Below are positions 45,439 through 55,010 of a DNA stretch of 64,000 bases, in pieces. Location of the stretch: assembly GCA_963841945.1 (NCBI GenBank), contig CAWJFC010000025.1, forward strand, positions 1 through 64,000, given 5' to 3'. Positions within the stretch are counted from its first letter, which is position 1, and each line of letters starts with the position of its first letter. The notes below the pieces were generated by a model. That model was not told where the DNA came from and made no database searches. It was given only the letters and a program-made list of their open reading frames with translations. The position numbers and the translations under genes were made by a program. The stretch comes from Acidiflorens sp963841945 (lineage in GTDB: Bacteria; Acidobacteriota; Terriglobia; Terriglobales; Acidobacteriaceae).

Positions 45439-47292
45439 ATGTCAATTCAAAATGAAGGCTCCGGCATTGCCGTGCGTAGAGTCAAACTCGTCCGAAGCCT
45501 TGCCATTCTTGCGGTCGTTTTCTCGGTCTGGTTGGCTGCCGCCAACGCGCCCCCCAACATCCAAATCGCCGACCCGCATCGCTATCTTGACGACATCAAG
45601 GCCCTGACCACGCCTCAAATGGAAGGCCGCGGCGCCGGCACGAAGGGTATTATTCGCGCCCAGCACCTGATCGAAAAAAGATATAAAAGTCTCGGTCTCG
45701 AGCCCGCGGGTACCAACGGTTATCTTCAGCCGTTCAGCGTCATCACCGGAGCGCAGCTCAAAGGAAAAAACGAACTCGTTGTGACAAATGGCGGGCAGAA
45801 GCATGAACTGAAATCCAAGCAGGACTTTGTACCGTTCAGTTTTTCGTCGTCCGGCACGGTGCATGCCCCACTCGTCTTCGTGGGTTACGGAGTCACCGCC
45901 GACGAATTTCACTACGACGACTACGCGGGCGTCGACGTCAAAGATAAGATCGTTTTCGCTCTCCGCTTCGAGCCGCCATCCTTCGCCGAAAAGACCGGCA
46001 AGCAAGGAATGACGAGCCACGCGCAGCTCATCACCAAGGCGATCAACGCTCGCAACCATGGAGCCAAGGCGCTGATCATGTTGAATGGAAAGCTGGGCGA
46101 TGGCGAAGAGGATCTGCTGACTCGCTTCGGCAGCGTGAGCGGGCCGGAAGATGTCGGCATCATCTTTGCGCAGGTCAAGAATTCCGTGGCCGATGAATGG
46201 CTGAAGCCGGCAGGGAAGTCGCTCGCTGGACTGCAAGATCAAATCAACTCGTCTTCCAGGCCGGCGTCGTTCGAACTGTCTGCGAGTCAAAACGCATCGC
46301 TCACGGTGAACGTCAAGACCACCCGGGCCACAGTGAATAACGTGCTTGCTTATCTTCCGGGGAAGACTGACGAATATGTAATCATCGGCGCGCACTACGA
46401 TCACCTCGGCCGAGGAAATATCGATTCGCTCGCGCCCTCCCAGATCGGACAAATTCACCCCGGTGCCGACGACAACGGCTCGGGGACAGCGGGAGTTCTG
46501 GAACTCGCGCGCATGTTCGCGCCCGAAAAAGGGCAGCTGCGGCGCGGCATTCTATTCATGTCGTTTGCCGGTGAAGAACTCGGCCTGCTCGGCTCGGCCG
46601 AGTGGGTCAAGAATCCGACACGTCCGCTCGACCATGCCGTCGCTATGCTCAACATGGACATGATCGGACGGATCAAGGATGAGAAGGTTTACATCGGCGG
46701 CGTGGGCACGGGTTCTACCCTCAAGGCCGATGTGGAACAAGCGGCGGCGGGCTCGGGATTCAAGATTGAATACTCGCCCGGTGGCTATTCTTCGAGCGAT
46801 CATACCTCCTTTGTCAGCAAGAAAATTCCTGTGCTGTTTTTCTTCTCCGGCTTGCACTCGGACTATCACAAGCCCTCGGACACATGGGAGAAGATCAATC
46901 CCGATTCTGCCGCGCGTCTCGTTGATGTCGTGGGAAAAACGGCGGAGGAACTCGCCAACGCAGACGGTCGTCCGACATTTATTACGGTGGCTGACGAAAA
47001 GCCGCCCGGAGGTTCAGGCGGCGGTTACGGGCCGTATTTCGGATCGATTCCGGATTTCGGCCAGGTGGAAAATGGCGTGCGCTTCTCCGACGTAAAACCA
47101 GCCTCGCCGGCCGCCAAGGCTGGGCTGAAAGCGGGAGACATTCTGGTTCAGTTTGGCGGCAAGCCGATTAAGAATCTCTACGATTTCACCGACGCGCTCC
47201 GCAACAGCAAAGTCGGTGACGTCGTCGAAGTGAAAGTGATGCGCAACGGCCAGCCCATCACCGTTTCGGTCAAGCTGGAGCAAAGAAGGTAG
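45439..47292 (+). CDS. M28-family metallopeptidase with PA and C-terminal PDZ domains
   Basis: About 617 residues, exported (signal RSLAILAVVFSVWLAAANA). The two-zinc aminopeptidase core shows GAHYDHLG, HPGADDNGSG, AGEELGLLGS, MLNMDMIG and SDHTSF, holding the ligands and catalytic Glu. A PA-like insertion (PLVFVGYGVTADEFHYDDYAG) precedes it, and residues about 530-615 are a PDZ domain (FGSIPDF, then VKPASPAAKAGLKAGDILVQFGG). The PDZ domain may steer substrate choice. The start is ATG 45439; a GTG a little later is also possible. Confidence 0.88.
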   Translation: MSIQNEGSGIAVRRVKLVRSLAILAVVFSVWLAAANAPPNIQIADPHRYLDDIKALTTPQMEGRGAGTKGIIRAQHLIEKRYKSLGLEPAGTNGYLQPFSVITGAQLKGKNELVVTNGGQKHELKSKQDFVPFSFSSSGTVHAPLVFVGYGVTADEFHYDDYAGVDVKDKIVFALRFEPPSFAEKTGKQGMTSHAQLITKAINARNHGAKALIMLNGKLGDGEEDLLTRFGSVSGPEDVGIIFAQVKNSVADEWLKPAGKSLAGLQDQINSSSRPASFELSASQNASLTVNVKTTRATVNNVLAYLPGKTDEYVIIGAHYDHLGRGNIDSLAPSQIGQIHPGADDNGSGTAGVLELARMFAPEKGQLRRGILFMSFAGEELGLLGSAEWVKNPTRPLDHAVAMLNMDMIGRIKDEKVYIGGVGTGSTLKADVEQAAAGSGFKIEYSPGGYSSSDHTSFVSKKIPVLFFFSGLHSDYHKPSDTWEKINPDSAARLVDVVGKTAEELANADGRPTFITVADEKPPGGSGGGYGPYFGSIPDFGQVENGVRFSDVKPASPAAKAGLKAGDILVQFGGKPIKNLYDFTDALRNSKVGDVVEVKVMRNGQPITVSVKLEQRR

Positions 47293-47335
47293 GTCAGGAA
47301 ACGAACGAGTTCCTCGCACCGCGGCGTCTCGCCCT

Positions 47336-47360
47336 AGATCGCGTCCCTTGCGATCTTTGA
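47336..47360 (+). terminator. Weak hairpin after the M28 gene
   Basis: AGATCGC-N7-GCGATCT followed by TTTG. The stem is 7 bp and the T-run is short, so termination is uncertain. Confidence 0.3.
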
Positions 47361-47411
47361 AAGCGCAGGCTCTTTGCCCTCATTGCTTGGCACGCGGTAA
47401 ACTTGCCCGAT

Positions 47412-47705
47412 ATGAATACACAGAATCAACCCAATGTGAAGTTCGTTCAAACGGCTGAATATCGCGAGTCTTACTCGAACAGCGTCCAGATTCGCGTCAA
47501 TGTCTGGGATTTTTTCCTCGTCTTCGGCACCATGCAACAAGCCTCGGAGAGCCAGGTCGAGCTTCATAATTTCCAGGGAATTTATCTGTCACCGCAGCAG
47601 GCGAAGGCCCTGATGTCACTGCTGCAGCAGAACGTGGTCAACTACGAAGCCGCCTTTGGCGAGATCAAACTCGATCCGCGCGCTCCCGGCGGACCCGTGC
47701 ACTGA
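47412..47705 (+). CDS. DUF3467-family protein
   Basis: 97 residues, small and soluble. YRESYSNSVQIRVNVWDFFLVFGTM, ELHNFQGIYLSPQQAKALMSLLQQNVVNYEAAFGEI follows the DUF3467 pattern closely. The function is unknown. The start is ATG 47412. Its TGA (47703-47705) shares one base with the ATG of the next gene (TGATG), so the two are translationally coupled. Confidence 0.75.
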   Translation: MNTQNQPNVKFVQTAEYRESYSNSVQIRVNVWDFFLVFGTMQQASESQVELHNFQGIYLSPQQAKALMSLLQQNVVNYEAAFGEIKLDPRAPGGPVH

Positions 47706-49390
47706 TGGCTGCGCAGCGGAAGGCGCGGTCCGTGGCCGAGCATTCCGTGATTGAGAGCGCTCCATCGCCCTCCGAATTCGAATCCGCATCTCACGCCGCG
47801 GCCATCCCCACGCCGCAGCAATTTCTTCTGTTCGCTCTTTTTTTTGCGACCCTGATGCTGCTGCACGCGCCGTTGCTGCGCCTCCCTTATTTTTGGGACG
47901 AAGCTGGCTACTACGTTCCGGCGGCACGCGATCTCTATCTGGCGGGTGCCCTCGTCCCGCAATCGACCCCTTCGAGCTTGCATCCACCGCTGGTAATGGC
48001 GTGGCTTGCGCTGGCATGGCGCGTCGCTGGTTATTCGACGCTGGTCACGCGAACCGCCATGTTGATGCTGGCGGCCTTCTCCCTTCTCGGATTGTTTCGC
48101 CTGGCGCGAGCCGCTTCGAACACGCGAATCGCCTGGGCAACGACCGCGCTGGTCGCTATTTACCCGGTGTTCTTCACTCAGAGTTCTCTCGCGCAGGTCG
48201 ATCTGCCGGCGGCGGGCTTCACGTTTTGGGCGCTGCTTGCTTTTCTTGAGGACGATCCATGGAAGCAGGCCGGGTGGTTTTCGCTGGCTGCTTTAGCAAA
48301 GGAAACCGCAATCATCGCGCCGCTCGCGCTCTTCGCCTGGCAGGTGGTTGCAGGCTGGATTGGTACGCGGCGAATCAGTAGCGGCACGGGCTGGGCCGAA
48401 CTCGCTCTGCCGGAAAACCGCCGCACGCGCGCTTTCCACTTGCTCTTGCCCGTCATAGCGATCGTCGGCTGGTTTGCCTATCACCATGCGAAAACGGGAT
48501 ACGTCTTCGGCAGCCCGGGATTTTTCCGCTACAACGTTGCTGAAACCCTGAATCCGCTGCGCATTCCCCTGGCCTTTGCGCTCCGACTCTGGCAAGTCTG
48601 CGGATACCTCGGTCTATATTTACTAACATTGGCGGGTGCGCTGGCGTTGCTTCGTCCTCCACAGATTGAAAACGGCCGCGAGCGTCCGCGCATTGCGATC
48701 TGGATCCAGGCTGCCTTCGCCGCCGTCCTTCTGGCCTACCTGCTGTTCATGTCAGCAGTGGGCGGGGCGGTGCTCGCGCGCTATCTTTTGCCGGTTCTAC
48801 CGCTCGTAGTTCTGGTGTGGATTGCGACTCTGTGGCGCCGCGTGCGCTATTGGCCGCTGATTGTGGCGGCAGTCGCCGTCGCATTCGTGGGCGGACTCTT
48901 CGTCAATCCGCCCTATGGATTCTCTCTTGAAGACAATCTCGCCTACCGCGACTACATCGTCTTGCACGCCGAGGCTGAGCGTTTTCTGGCGTTCCACAAT
49001 CCGAACGCGCGCGTGCTAACCGCGTGGCCCGCCTCTGACGAACTGACGCGCCCGTGGCTCGGCTATGTCTCCCGTCCGTTTTCCGTTCTCCGTCTCGAGG
49101 ATTTCAGCCCTGCTCAGATCGCTTTGGCCTCCGCGGCTCGCGGCCAATTCAATGCAGCCCTCGTTTTCTCCACGAAGTATCAACCCGCGCACCCGTTGCT
49201 CGCGGACTGGCCGGCATGGCGCAAGCTCAAGGAAAGATTTTTTGGCTATCACCAGGACATGTCACCCGAGGAGATCGCTCAACGTCTGGGCGGAACTATC
49301 GTGTTCCAAAAAAAGGCGGACGGCCAATGGATCGCCGTGATCGGATTCGATCAAAATGCTGAGCAGAATGCCCAACTATTCCTGCATTAA
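47705..49390 (+). CDS. GT39/ArnT-like membrane glycosyltransferase
   Basis: 561 residues with a polar N-terminus and about ten membrane helices. The first periplasmic loop carries YFWDEAGYY, the Asp/Glu site of the GT-C family (PMT/ArnT); SSLHPPLVMAWL follows as the usual second motif. It probably moves a sugar from a polyprenyl-phosphate donor to a lipid or protein. Its 3' end overlaps the convergent modC by 15 bases. The pairing with the DUF3467 gene is unexplained. Confidence 0.75.
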   Translation: MAAQRKARSVAEHSVIESAPSPSEFESASHAAAIPTPQQFLLFALFFATLMLLHAPLLRLPYFWDEAGYYVPAARDLYLAGALVPQSTPSSLHPPLVMAWLALAWRVAGYSTLVTRTAMLMLAAFSLLGLFRLARAASNTRIAWATTALVAIYPVFFTQSSLAQVDLPAAGFTFWALLAFLEDDPWKQAGWFSLAALAKETAIIAPLALFAWQVVAGWIGTRRISSGTGWAELALPENRRTRAFHLLLPVIAIVGWFAYHHAKTGYVFGSPGFFRYNVAETLNPLRIPLAFALRLWQVCGYLGLYLLTLAGALALLRPPQIENGRERPRIAIWIQAAFAAVLLAYLLFMSAVGGAVLARYLLPVLPLVVLVWIATLWRRVRYWPLIVAAVAVAFVGGLFVNPPYGFSLEDNLAYRDYIVLHAEAERFLAFHNPNARVLTAWPASDELTRPWLGYVSRPFSVLRLEDFSPAQIALASAARGQFNAALVFSTKYQPAHPLLADWPAWRKLKERFFGYHQDMSPEEIAQRLGGTIVFQKKADGQWIAVIGFDQNAEQNAQLFLH

Positions 49391-50539
49391 ATGACAGGAA
49401 TGCGTCTTGATGACCACCCAGACGCTCCTGCCCACCGCGAGTTCCATCCCATCACGCGCGGCGAGAGTAAGGTGCGTATCAAACCTCACGCCGCCGCAGT
49501 CGACGATCGCTGAGACCATTCCTGCCATCTCCTCCAGTCGCCGAATGGCTCCCGTCAAAACATTGCGCGCGCTCAGTCCACGCGGGGCCTCTGTTGCCAG
49601 CAAAATATCTCCGGCCCGAATCCCGACCCGCAAATGAGTGCCCACCGCAGCGCCCACCAGCGGCGTCTCGAGTTCGACTTTTCCAACGCCGATCCGGCAG
49701 GTCATCGTCCCGCGATCCGGATGCGAGGCGGTCACGGTCGCGTCAAAAACATTTTCGAATCCCGCCAGTTGCGCCACCGTCTCCAGTTGCGGGGCGTGCA
49801 ACACGTCCTTCGGAAGCCCCTGCGCCGCGATTTTGCCCGCGTCGAGCACAATCACCTCCGAGCCCAGCGCGAACACTTCTTCGATGCTGTGGGTCACGAA
49901 CAAAATTGGAATGCGGTTGCGCTGGTTCCAAAGTCGCAAGTCGGCGATGATGAGCGAGCGCGTCGGCCGATCGAGCGCGACCAGCGGTTCATCGAGCAAC
50001 AGCACGCGCGGCCCGGTTACGAGCGCGCGAGCCAGAGCAACGCGCTGCCGCTCGCCGCCTGAAATCTGCGCCGGCCGCCGCTCCCGCAGATGTTCAATAC
50101 GAAAGGCGCTGAGCATCTCGCGGCTGCGCGCATGTCGCTCCGCCGCCGCAAGGTGTTGCAGTCCATATTCGACATTTTCTTCCGCGGTCAGATGAGGGAA
50201 GAGCGCCAGATCCTGCAGCACATAGCCGACGTGGCGCTTCCACGCGGGAATGTTCTGCCCGGTTTCTGAGTCGTAGACGGCTTCGCCGCCCAAAGAGATT
50301 CGTCCCGCCTCGGGATCGGCCAGTCCCGCGATGCAATTGAGCAAGGTCGTCTTGCCCGCGCCCGATGCGCCAAACAAAATCGTGAATCCCGCCAACGCTC
50401 GCAAGTGAACATTCAGAAGAAAGCTGCCGGCTGGATTCGGGTAGCGCTTGCGAATGCGCACCTCAAGCTCGGAAGAGATTGCGGTGGGTATGGCCGGCGC
50501 CGAGCCCGCGGTTTTTATTTCCACGGACCCACCACCCAC
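49376..50539 (-). CDS. modC: ModC, molybdate ABC transporter ATP-binding protein
   Basis: 387 residues. ABC domain: Walker A GASGAGKTT, Q-loop, signature ISGGERQR, Walker B VLLLDEPLVALD and switch THSIEEVF. A C-terminal TOBE/Mop domain (SARNVLTGAIRRLEEM, then GVRFDTHLTLAARDGMEL) marks it as the molybdate type. It overlaps modB by 25 bases and ends the iorA-iorB-modA-modB-modC run. Confidence 0.9.
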   Translation of the reverse strand: MGGGSVEIKTAGSAPAIPTAISSELEVRIRKRYPNPAGSFLLNVHLRALAGFTILFGASGAGKTTLLNCIAGLADPEAGRISLGGEAVYDSETGQNIPAWKRHVGYVLQDLALFPHLTAEENVEYGLQHLAAAERHARSREMLSAFRIEHLRERRPAQISGGERQRVALARALVTGPRVLLLDEPLVALDRPTRSLIIADLRLWNQRNRIPILFVTHSIEEVFALGSEVIVLDAGKIAAQGLPKDVLHAPQLETVAQLAGFENVFDATVTASHPDRGTMTCRIGVGKVELETPLVGAAVGTHLRVGIRAGDILLATEAPRGLSARNVLTGAIRRLEEMAGMVSAIVDCGGVRFDTHLTLAARDGMELAVGRSVWVVIKTHSCHLMQE

Positions 50540-51189
50540 GCGCGACGGTTCAGCCCATACACGACCGAAAGAAGCACGAAAGAAATAACCAGTAGCACCA
50601 GCGCCGTTGAATTCGCGCTGGCGTATTGTGCCTCCTGCACCCGATCGTAAATATCAATCGAAATCGTCCGCGTCACGCCGGGAATATTTCCGCCGACCAT
50701 CAGCACAACGCCAAATTCCCCCAGGGTGTGGGCGAAACTCAGCGTGAATCCCGTGACGATGCCGGCTCTGGAAAGCGGAATGACCACGCGGCGGAAGGTT
50801 TGCAGAGGAGAATGCCCGAGGCTTGCCGAGGCCTGCAGCAGTTTCGGATCGACCGCGCCGAACGAAGCGGAAAATGGCTGCACCGCAAATGGAAGGCTAT
50901 AAAGCAGAGACCCAATGACCAACCCCTCGAACGTAAAAGCCAGGGTGTGCCCCGTCAGCGACTCCCACCACCGCCCGATCGGACTCCGCGAGCCCAGCGC
51001 GACCAGCACATAAAAACCGAGCACAGTTGGCGGCAGAATGATGGGAAGCGCAACCGCAGCCTCAATCAGAAACTTCCAGCGCCAGCGCGAATAGGTTAGC
51101 CAGTATGCGACCGGTATCCCAATGGCAAGGAGCACAAGAGACACGATCGACGCGAGGCGTACCGTCAGCCAGAACGCCTCCCAGTTCAT
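50515..51189 (-). CDS. modB: ModB, molybdate ABC transporter permease
   Basis: 224 residues with six membrane helices. LPIILPPTVLGFYVLVALG and the EAA loop (QASASLGHSPLQTFRRVVIPLS) plus HTLGEFGVVLMVGGN are the ModB hallmarks. The ATG overlaps modA by 4 bases (51186-51189). Confidence 0.92.
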   Translation of the reverse strand: MNWEAFWLTVRLASIVSLVLLAIGIPVAYWLTYSRWRWKFLIEAAVALPIILPPTVLGFYVLVALGSRSPIGRWWESLTGHTLAFTFEGLVIGSLLYSLPFAVQPFSASFGAVDPKLLQASASLGHSPLQTFRRVVIPLSRAGIVTGFTLSFAHTLGEFGVVLMVGGNIPGVTRTISIDIYDRVQEAQYASANSTALVLLVISFVLLSVVYGLNRRAWVVGPWK

Positions 51190-51965
51190 TTCGGCGGGGC
51201 TCCGGTTGGGCGACTTTCCGGCAGGCTGAAGCCATAGCGGGCGAGTAGGGATGTGGCCTCGGTGCTGCGGATAAAATCCAAAAACTCGCGAGCGGCACTT
51301 GCTTGCTTCGATTTTGCCAGCACCACTGCCGCCTGATTGAGGATTGGGTAGGCATCAAGCGGCACCATCCAATACCGGCCCTTATCCTTCATCGCGGGCG
51401 CGAGCGCATGGGACAGCGCAATCAGTCCCGCCTGGGCATTCCCCGATTCCACAAACTGCGCGGCCTGCGAAATGTTTTCCCCGATCACCAGTTTCCCCGC
51501 AACTTGCTCGTAAATTCCAAAATGCCGCAGCGCTCCCGCCGCCGCGTGCCCGTAAGGCGCGGTCGTAGGATTTGCAATCGAGATTTTTTTTACCGAAGGA
51601 TCGAGCAAAGCCTTGATGCCCAGCTTCGGCAGATCAAGCGGCGAGTCGTTGGGCACCCACAGCACCAGTCGCCCGACCGCATAGCGATAGAGCGTGCTGC
51701 CCGATGCCAGCCCTTCATCGATCAGTTGCTGCGGATATCCTTCATCCGCCGAAAAGAAAGCGTCGAACGGCGCGCCATTGCGAATCTGATTGGTCAGATT
51801 GCCCGATGCGCCAAACGACACCTTCACGCTGCGTCCAGTCTTCTTCGAGTACACCGCGACAAGTTCCGGCAGCGCGGCGCTCATATCGGACGCCGCGGCC
51901 ACGGTAATCTCCTGCGCGAATGCGGACGCGCACAACAAAATGAGAAACGCCAACCGTCGAATCAT
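51186..51965 (-). CDS. modA: ModA, periplasmic molybdate-binding protein
   Basis: About 259 residues with a signal peptide (RRLAFLILLCASAFA). Binding-site stretches AAASDMSAALPELVAVY, FGASGNLTNQI and FSADEGYPQQLIDEG are the ModA pattern, and NPTTAPYGHAA follows. The start is ATG 51965. The gene follows iorB after 68 bases, so it is in the operon of the molybdenum enzyme it feeds. Confidence 0.92.
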   Translation of the reverse strand: MIRRLAFLILLCASAFAQEITVAAASDMSAALPELVAVYSKKTGRSVKVSFGASGNLTNQIRNGAPFDAFFSADEGYPQQLIDEGLASGSTLYRYAVGRLVLWVPNDSPLDLPKLGIKALLDPSVKKISIANPTTAPYGHAAAGALRHFGIYEQVAGKLVIGENISQAAQFVESGNAQAGLIALSHALAPAMKDKGRYWMVPLDAYPILNQAAVVLAKSKQASAAREFLDFIRSTEATSLLARYGFSLPESRPTGAPPK

Positions 51966-52033
51966 AAAGAGATTCTTCTTTCGTCCATATATAGAAAACC
52001 AGAGCCCAAGCCGAGCGCCAAAAGCCGAAAGCC

Positions 52034-54313
52034 CTAAACGAATTTCGTTTTTGCCAGCGGCAGCTCTCGCACGCGCTTGCCGGTTGCCGCAAAAACCGCA
52101 TTGCACAGCGCCGGCGTAAAGGGTGGCACTCCCGGTTCGCCCACGCCCGCCGGCGGCGCATCGCTCTTTACGATCTCCACATTAATGTGCCCTGGAGCGC
52201 GATTCATGCGCGTGATCTGAAAGTTATTGAAATTGCTCTGATCGATCGCGCCATTGGTCGCCGTGATTTCGCCGAAGAGCGCGAGACTCGTTCCAAACAC
52301 GGCAGCGCCCTCGAACTGATTCCGAATATTGTCCGGGCTGACAATGGTTCCCGCATCCACCGCCGTCCAGACATTCGGAATGTGTACTTGCCCGCTGTGA
52401 TCGACTTCGACCTCGACCACCGTCGCCACATAGGTCAGGAAGCTGCGATGCGCCGCGATTCCCAGCCCGCGGCCTTTGCCCATCGGCCGCTTACCCCATC
52501 CCGAGTTTTTCGCCACCATCTCAGTCACGCGCCGCAGACGCGCCGTCTCCAGAGGATAGCCCTTTGCGTCCTCGGCCTCATCGCCCTTCAGATTGAGATC
52601 CACAATTCGATCCGGTCCAATCAACCCCAGCAGATATTCCACCGAATCCTTCTTAGCGCGATGCGCCAGTTCGTCCGCGAACGAGTGAATCGCGAAGGCG
52701 TGATAGATATTGGCCACACTGCGCAGCCATCCAATACGCACGTGATAATCCGCCGGCCCATTTTCCGCCCGATGATTCGGAATATCGAACGGCAGATTGT
52801 TCCAGCCCAGTCCCATCTCGTCGTCGGCATACACGGCGGTGGCATCAAATGTCGAATTGATCGGCGGATACACCGTGCGCTGCAACCACGCGGTGGGCTT
52901 GCCATCCGCGCCAACCGCTGCCTTCATATACATCGCCGCGACGGAGTGAAAAAAGTCGAAGCGGACATCGTCCTCGCGCGTCCACGTCACCTTGACCGGC
53001 TTGCCAAGTTGTTTTGAGAGAACAGCCGCCTCAGCCACCTGATCCGGTTTTGACTTCCGCCCGAATCCGCCGCCCAGCAGGGTCACATGGCAGGTCACAT
53101 CTTCTTTTTTGATCCCGAGCACGCCCGCAATCGTCTCCTGCACCGCCTGCGGATTCTGCGTCGGCGCCCATGCCAGCACCTTTCCATCGCGATACTCGGC
53201 GACTGCGACCGGCGGTTCCATCGAAACATGCGCCAGGTGCGGCGTGTAGTACTCGGCCTCAACAATCTTTGTTCCGGCCTGGGTTCCGGCCTGGGTTCCG
53301 GCCTCGGTCCCGGCTTTGGCGAAGATGGCGTCGACGTCTCCCACATTGCGCACAACTTTGCCGGGTTTCCGTGAAGTATCTTCGAGCGTCTTGCGGAATG
53401 GCTTCGAGTTATAGACCGAGTGCGGGCTCTCGCCCCACTCGATCTTCAATGCCTGGCGTCCTTTAAACGTCGCCCACGTGTTGTCGCCAATCACCGCGAC
53501 TCCGCCCAAAGGCTTAAACAGATGCGGAGGCGTGACGGTTTCAATGACAATGGTTTTCTGTACACCCGCGACTTTGAGCGCGGCCGAGTCGTCGTAGGAC
53601 TTGATCTTTTGCCCCAGCACCGGCGGATGCTCAACCGACGCATACACCATACCGGGCATGGTCGCGTCCATGCCGAATGTCGCCTGGCCGGTGACGATAT
53701 CCTGCAGATCAAACAGCGCGTTCGATTCCTTGCCGATATAGCGCCATTCGGAGCGCGACTTGAATTTCAAATCTTCTTTTTTTGGAACCGGCAATTTCGC
53801 CGCCGCGCCCGCCAACTCGCCGTATCCCAACTTTCGTCCGCTGGCCTGATGCACCACGAAGTGCGGCTCCGTCGAACAATCCTTCGCCGCAACATTCCAT
53901 TGCGTCGCCGCAGCCGAGGTCAGCATGGCGCGCCCGGTCGCGCCCACCTGCCGCATCAACTCGAAATTGCTCCGTACCGAATGCGATCCATCCGTATCCT
54001 GATCGCCATATCTCGGATCGCCAATCGCCTGCTCGATCTTCACGAGTGACCAGTCAGCATCCAGTTCGTCGGCGACCACCAGCGGCAACGCGGTCCGGCT
54101 CCCGCACCCCATTTCCGAACGGTGCGCCACAATCGTGACTGTGCCATCCGCCGCAATCGACATCCATAACGTGGGATCGAAAGCCGCCGCCGCGGCTTCT
54201 CCTTCCGCGGCCCAGAGCGTTTCCGGGACAAATCGCGCGCTCAATACGAACACGCCCGAAGCGAGCGCACCCTGCAGAAATCCGCGCCGGCTGACATTTT
54301 CGATGAGTCTCAT
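52034..54313 (-). CDS. Molybdopterin-binding subunit of an IorB-type hydroxylase
   Basis: About 759 residues, an isoquinoline 1-oxidoreductase (xanthine dehydrogenase superfamily) large subunit. A Tat signal with SRRGFLQG opens it, so the enzyme works in the periplasm. LWMSIAADGTVTIVAHRSEMGCGSRTAL and the C-terminal GVGEPGVPPFTPALCNAVF (active-site Glu in GEPG) are clear. An in-frame 12-base tandem repeat (DNA 53271-53312) gives AGTEAGTQAGTQAGT at residues about 334-347. The substrate is unknown: N-heterocycles and aldehydes are typical. ATG 54313 overlaps iorA by 4 bases. Confidence 0.88.
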   Translation of the reverse strand: MRLIENVSRRGFLQGALASGVFVLSARFVPETLWAAEGEAAAAAFDPTLWMSIAADGTVTIVAHRSEMGCGSRTALPLVVADELDADWSLVKIEQAIGDPRYGDQDTDGSHSVRSNFELMRQVGATGRAMLTSAAATQWNVAAKDCSTEPHFVVHQASGRKLGYGELAGAAAKLPVPKKEDLKFKSRSEWRYIGKESNALFDLQDIVTGQATFGMDATMPGMVYASVEHPPVLGQKIKSYDDSAALKVAGVQKTIVIETVTPPHLFKPLGGVAVIGDNTWATFKGRQALKIEWGESPHSVYNSKPFRKTLEDTSRKPGKVVRNVGDVDAIFAKAGTEAGTQAGTQAGTKIVEAEYYTPHLAHVSMEPPVAVAEYRDGKVLAWAPTQNPQAVQETIAGVLGIKKEDVTCHVTLLGGGFGRKSKPDQVAEAAVLSKQLGKPVKVTWTREDDVRFDFFHSVAAMYMKAAVGADGKPTAWLQRTVYPPINSTFDATAVYADDEMGLGWNNLPFDIPNHRAENGPADYHVRIGWLRSVANIYHAFAIHSFADELAHRAKKDSVEYLLGLIGPDRIVDLNLKGDEAEDAKGYPLETARLRRVTEMVAKNSGWGKRPMGKGRGLGIAAHRSFLTYVATVVEVEVDHSGQVHIPNVWTAVDAGTIVSPDNIRNQFEGAAVFGTSLALFGEITATNGAIDQSNFNNFQITRMNRAPGHINVEIVKSDAPPAGVGEPGVPPFTPALCNAVFAATGKRVRELPLAKTKFV

Positions 54314-54774
54314 GCCCGCTCCTTCGCGGCCAGCTCTTTTGCCGCCACGTGAATGGCCGACCGGATCCGCTGATACGTTCCGCACCGGCAGAGATTTCCG
54401 GACATCACCATATCGATGTCATCGTCGGTCGGATTCTTATTGTCCTTGAGCATGGCGATGGCCTGCATGATCTGCCCGGTCTGGCAATATCCGCACTGCG
54501 GAACGCGAATTTCCATCCACGCTTTTTGCACGGGGTGGATGGGCGCAATCCCCTCGATCGTCGTGATCTCGGTGCCGGCCACTTCCTTCATGGAAGTCGA
54601 GCACGACCGGATCGCCTCGCCATTCTGGTGCACGGTGCAGGCTCCGCAGAGGGACATGCCACAACCGAATTTCGTCCCCGTCAGTCCGGCAACGTCGCGC
54701 AGATACCACAAGAGCGGCATCTCCGGATCGCCACCAAACGTTCTCTCTTTCCCGTTCACCTTCAGGCGAATCAT
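54310..54774 (-). CDS. 2Fe-2S subunit of the IorAB-type hydroxylase
   Basis: 154 residues, small subunit. The plant-type cluster uses CGMSLCGAC plus the SCS cysteine, and the second cluster CGYC and CRC (GNLCRCGTY). KVNGKERTFGGDPEMPLLWYLRD begins the fold. ATG 54774 is preceded by GGAGG-like sequence and no signal; it is exported with the Tat-tagged large subunit. It is first in the operon, divergent from ubiD. Confidence 0.9.
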   Translation of the reverse strand: MIRLKVNGKERTFGGDPEMPLLWYLRDVAGLTGTKFGCGMSLCGACTVHQNGEAIRSCSTSMKEVAGTEITTIEGIAPIHPVQKAWMEIRVPQCGYCQTGQIMQAIAMLKDNKNPTDDDIDMVMSGNLCRCGTYQRIRSAIHVAAKELAAKERA

Positions 54775-54889
54775 GCACCCCTCCCGCGAAAGACCACGTG
54801 CAGCATCCAAAGCTTGTGGATTTGATTTCCTATCCTATTCGCAGAGCGGAAAATGTGAAAGGGCGAACCGAGTCCAACCCCCATCCCTA

Positions 54890-54960
54890 ACACAGAGTCG
54901 CAGAGCCACAGAGGAGGTCATTTCTTTCGATTTTCTCCGTGCCTCTGTGTCTCAGTGGTG
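54890..54960. repeat. CACAGAG / CTCTGTG imperfect palindrome
   Basis: CACAGAGTCGCAGAGCCACAG...CTCCGTGCCTCTGTGTCTC. The two halves pair over about 24 bases around a T-rich centre. It lies in the iorA-ubiD divergent gap and looks like another interspersed element. Confidence 0.55.
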
Positions 54961-54982
54961 AATACACTTTTCGTTCGCGTCA

Positions 54983-54988
54983 TATAAT
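54983..54988 (+). promoter_or_regulatory. -10 box of ubiD
   Basis: TATAAT with no convincing -35 at 16-18 bases. The predicted start is about 16 bases before the TTG, so the leader is very short. Confidence 0.5.
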
Positions 54989-55010
54989 CGTCTGTCATTC
55001 AGGAGGCCTC

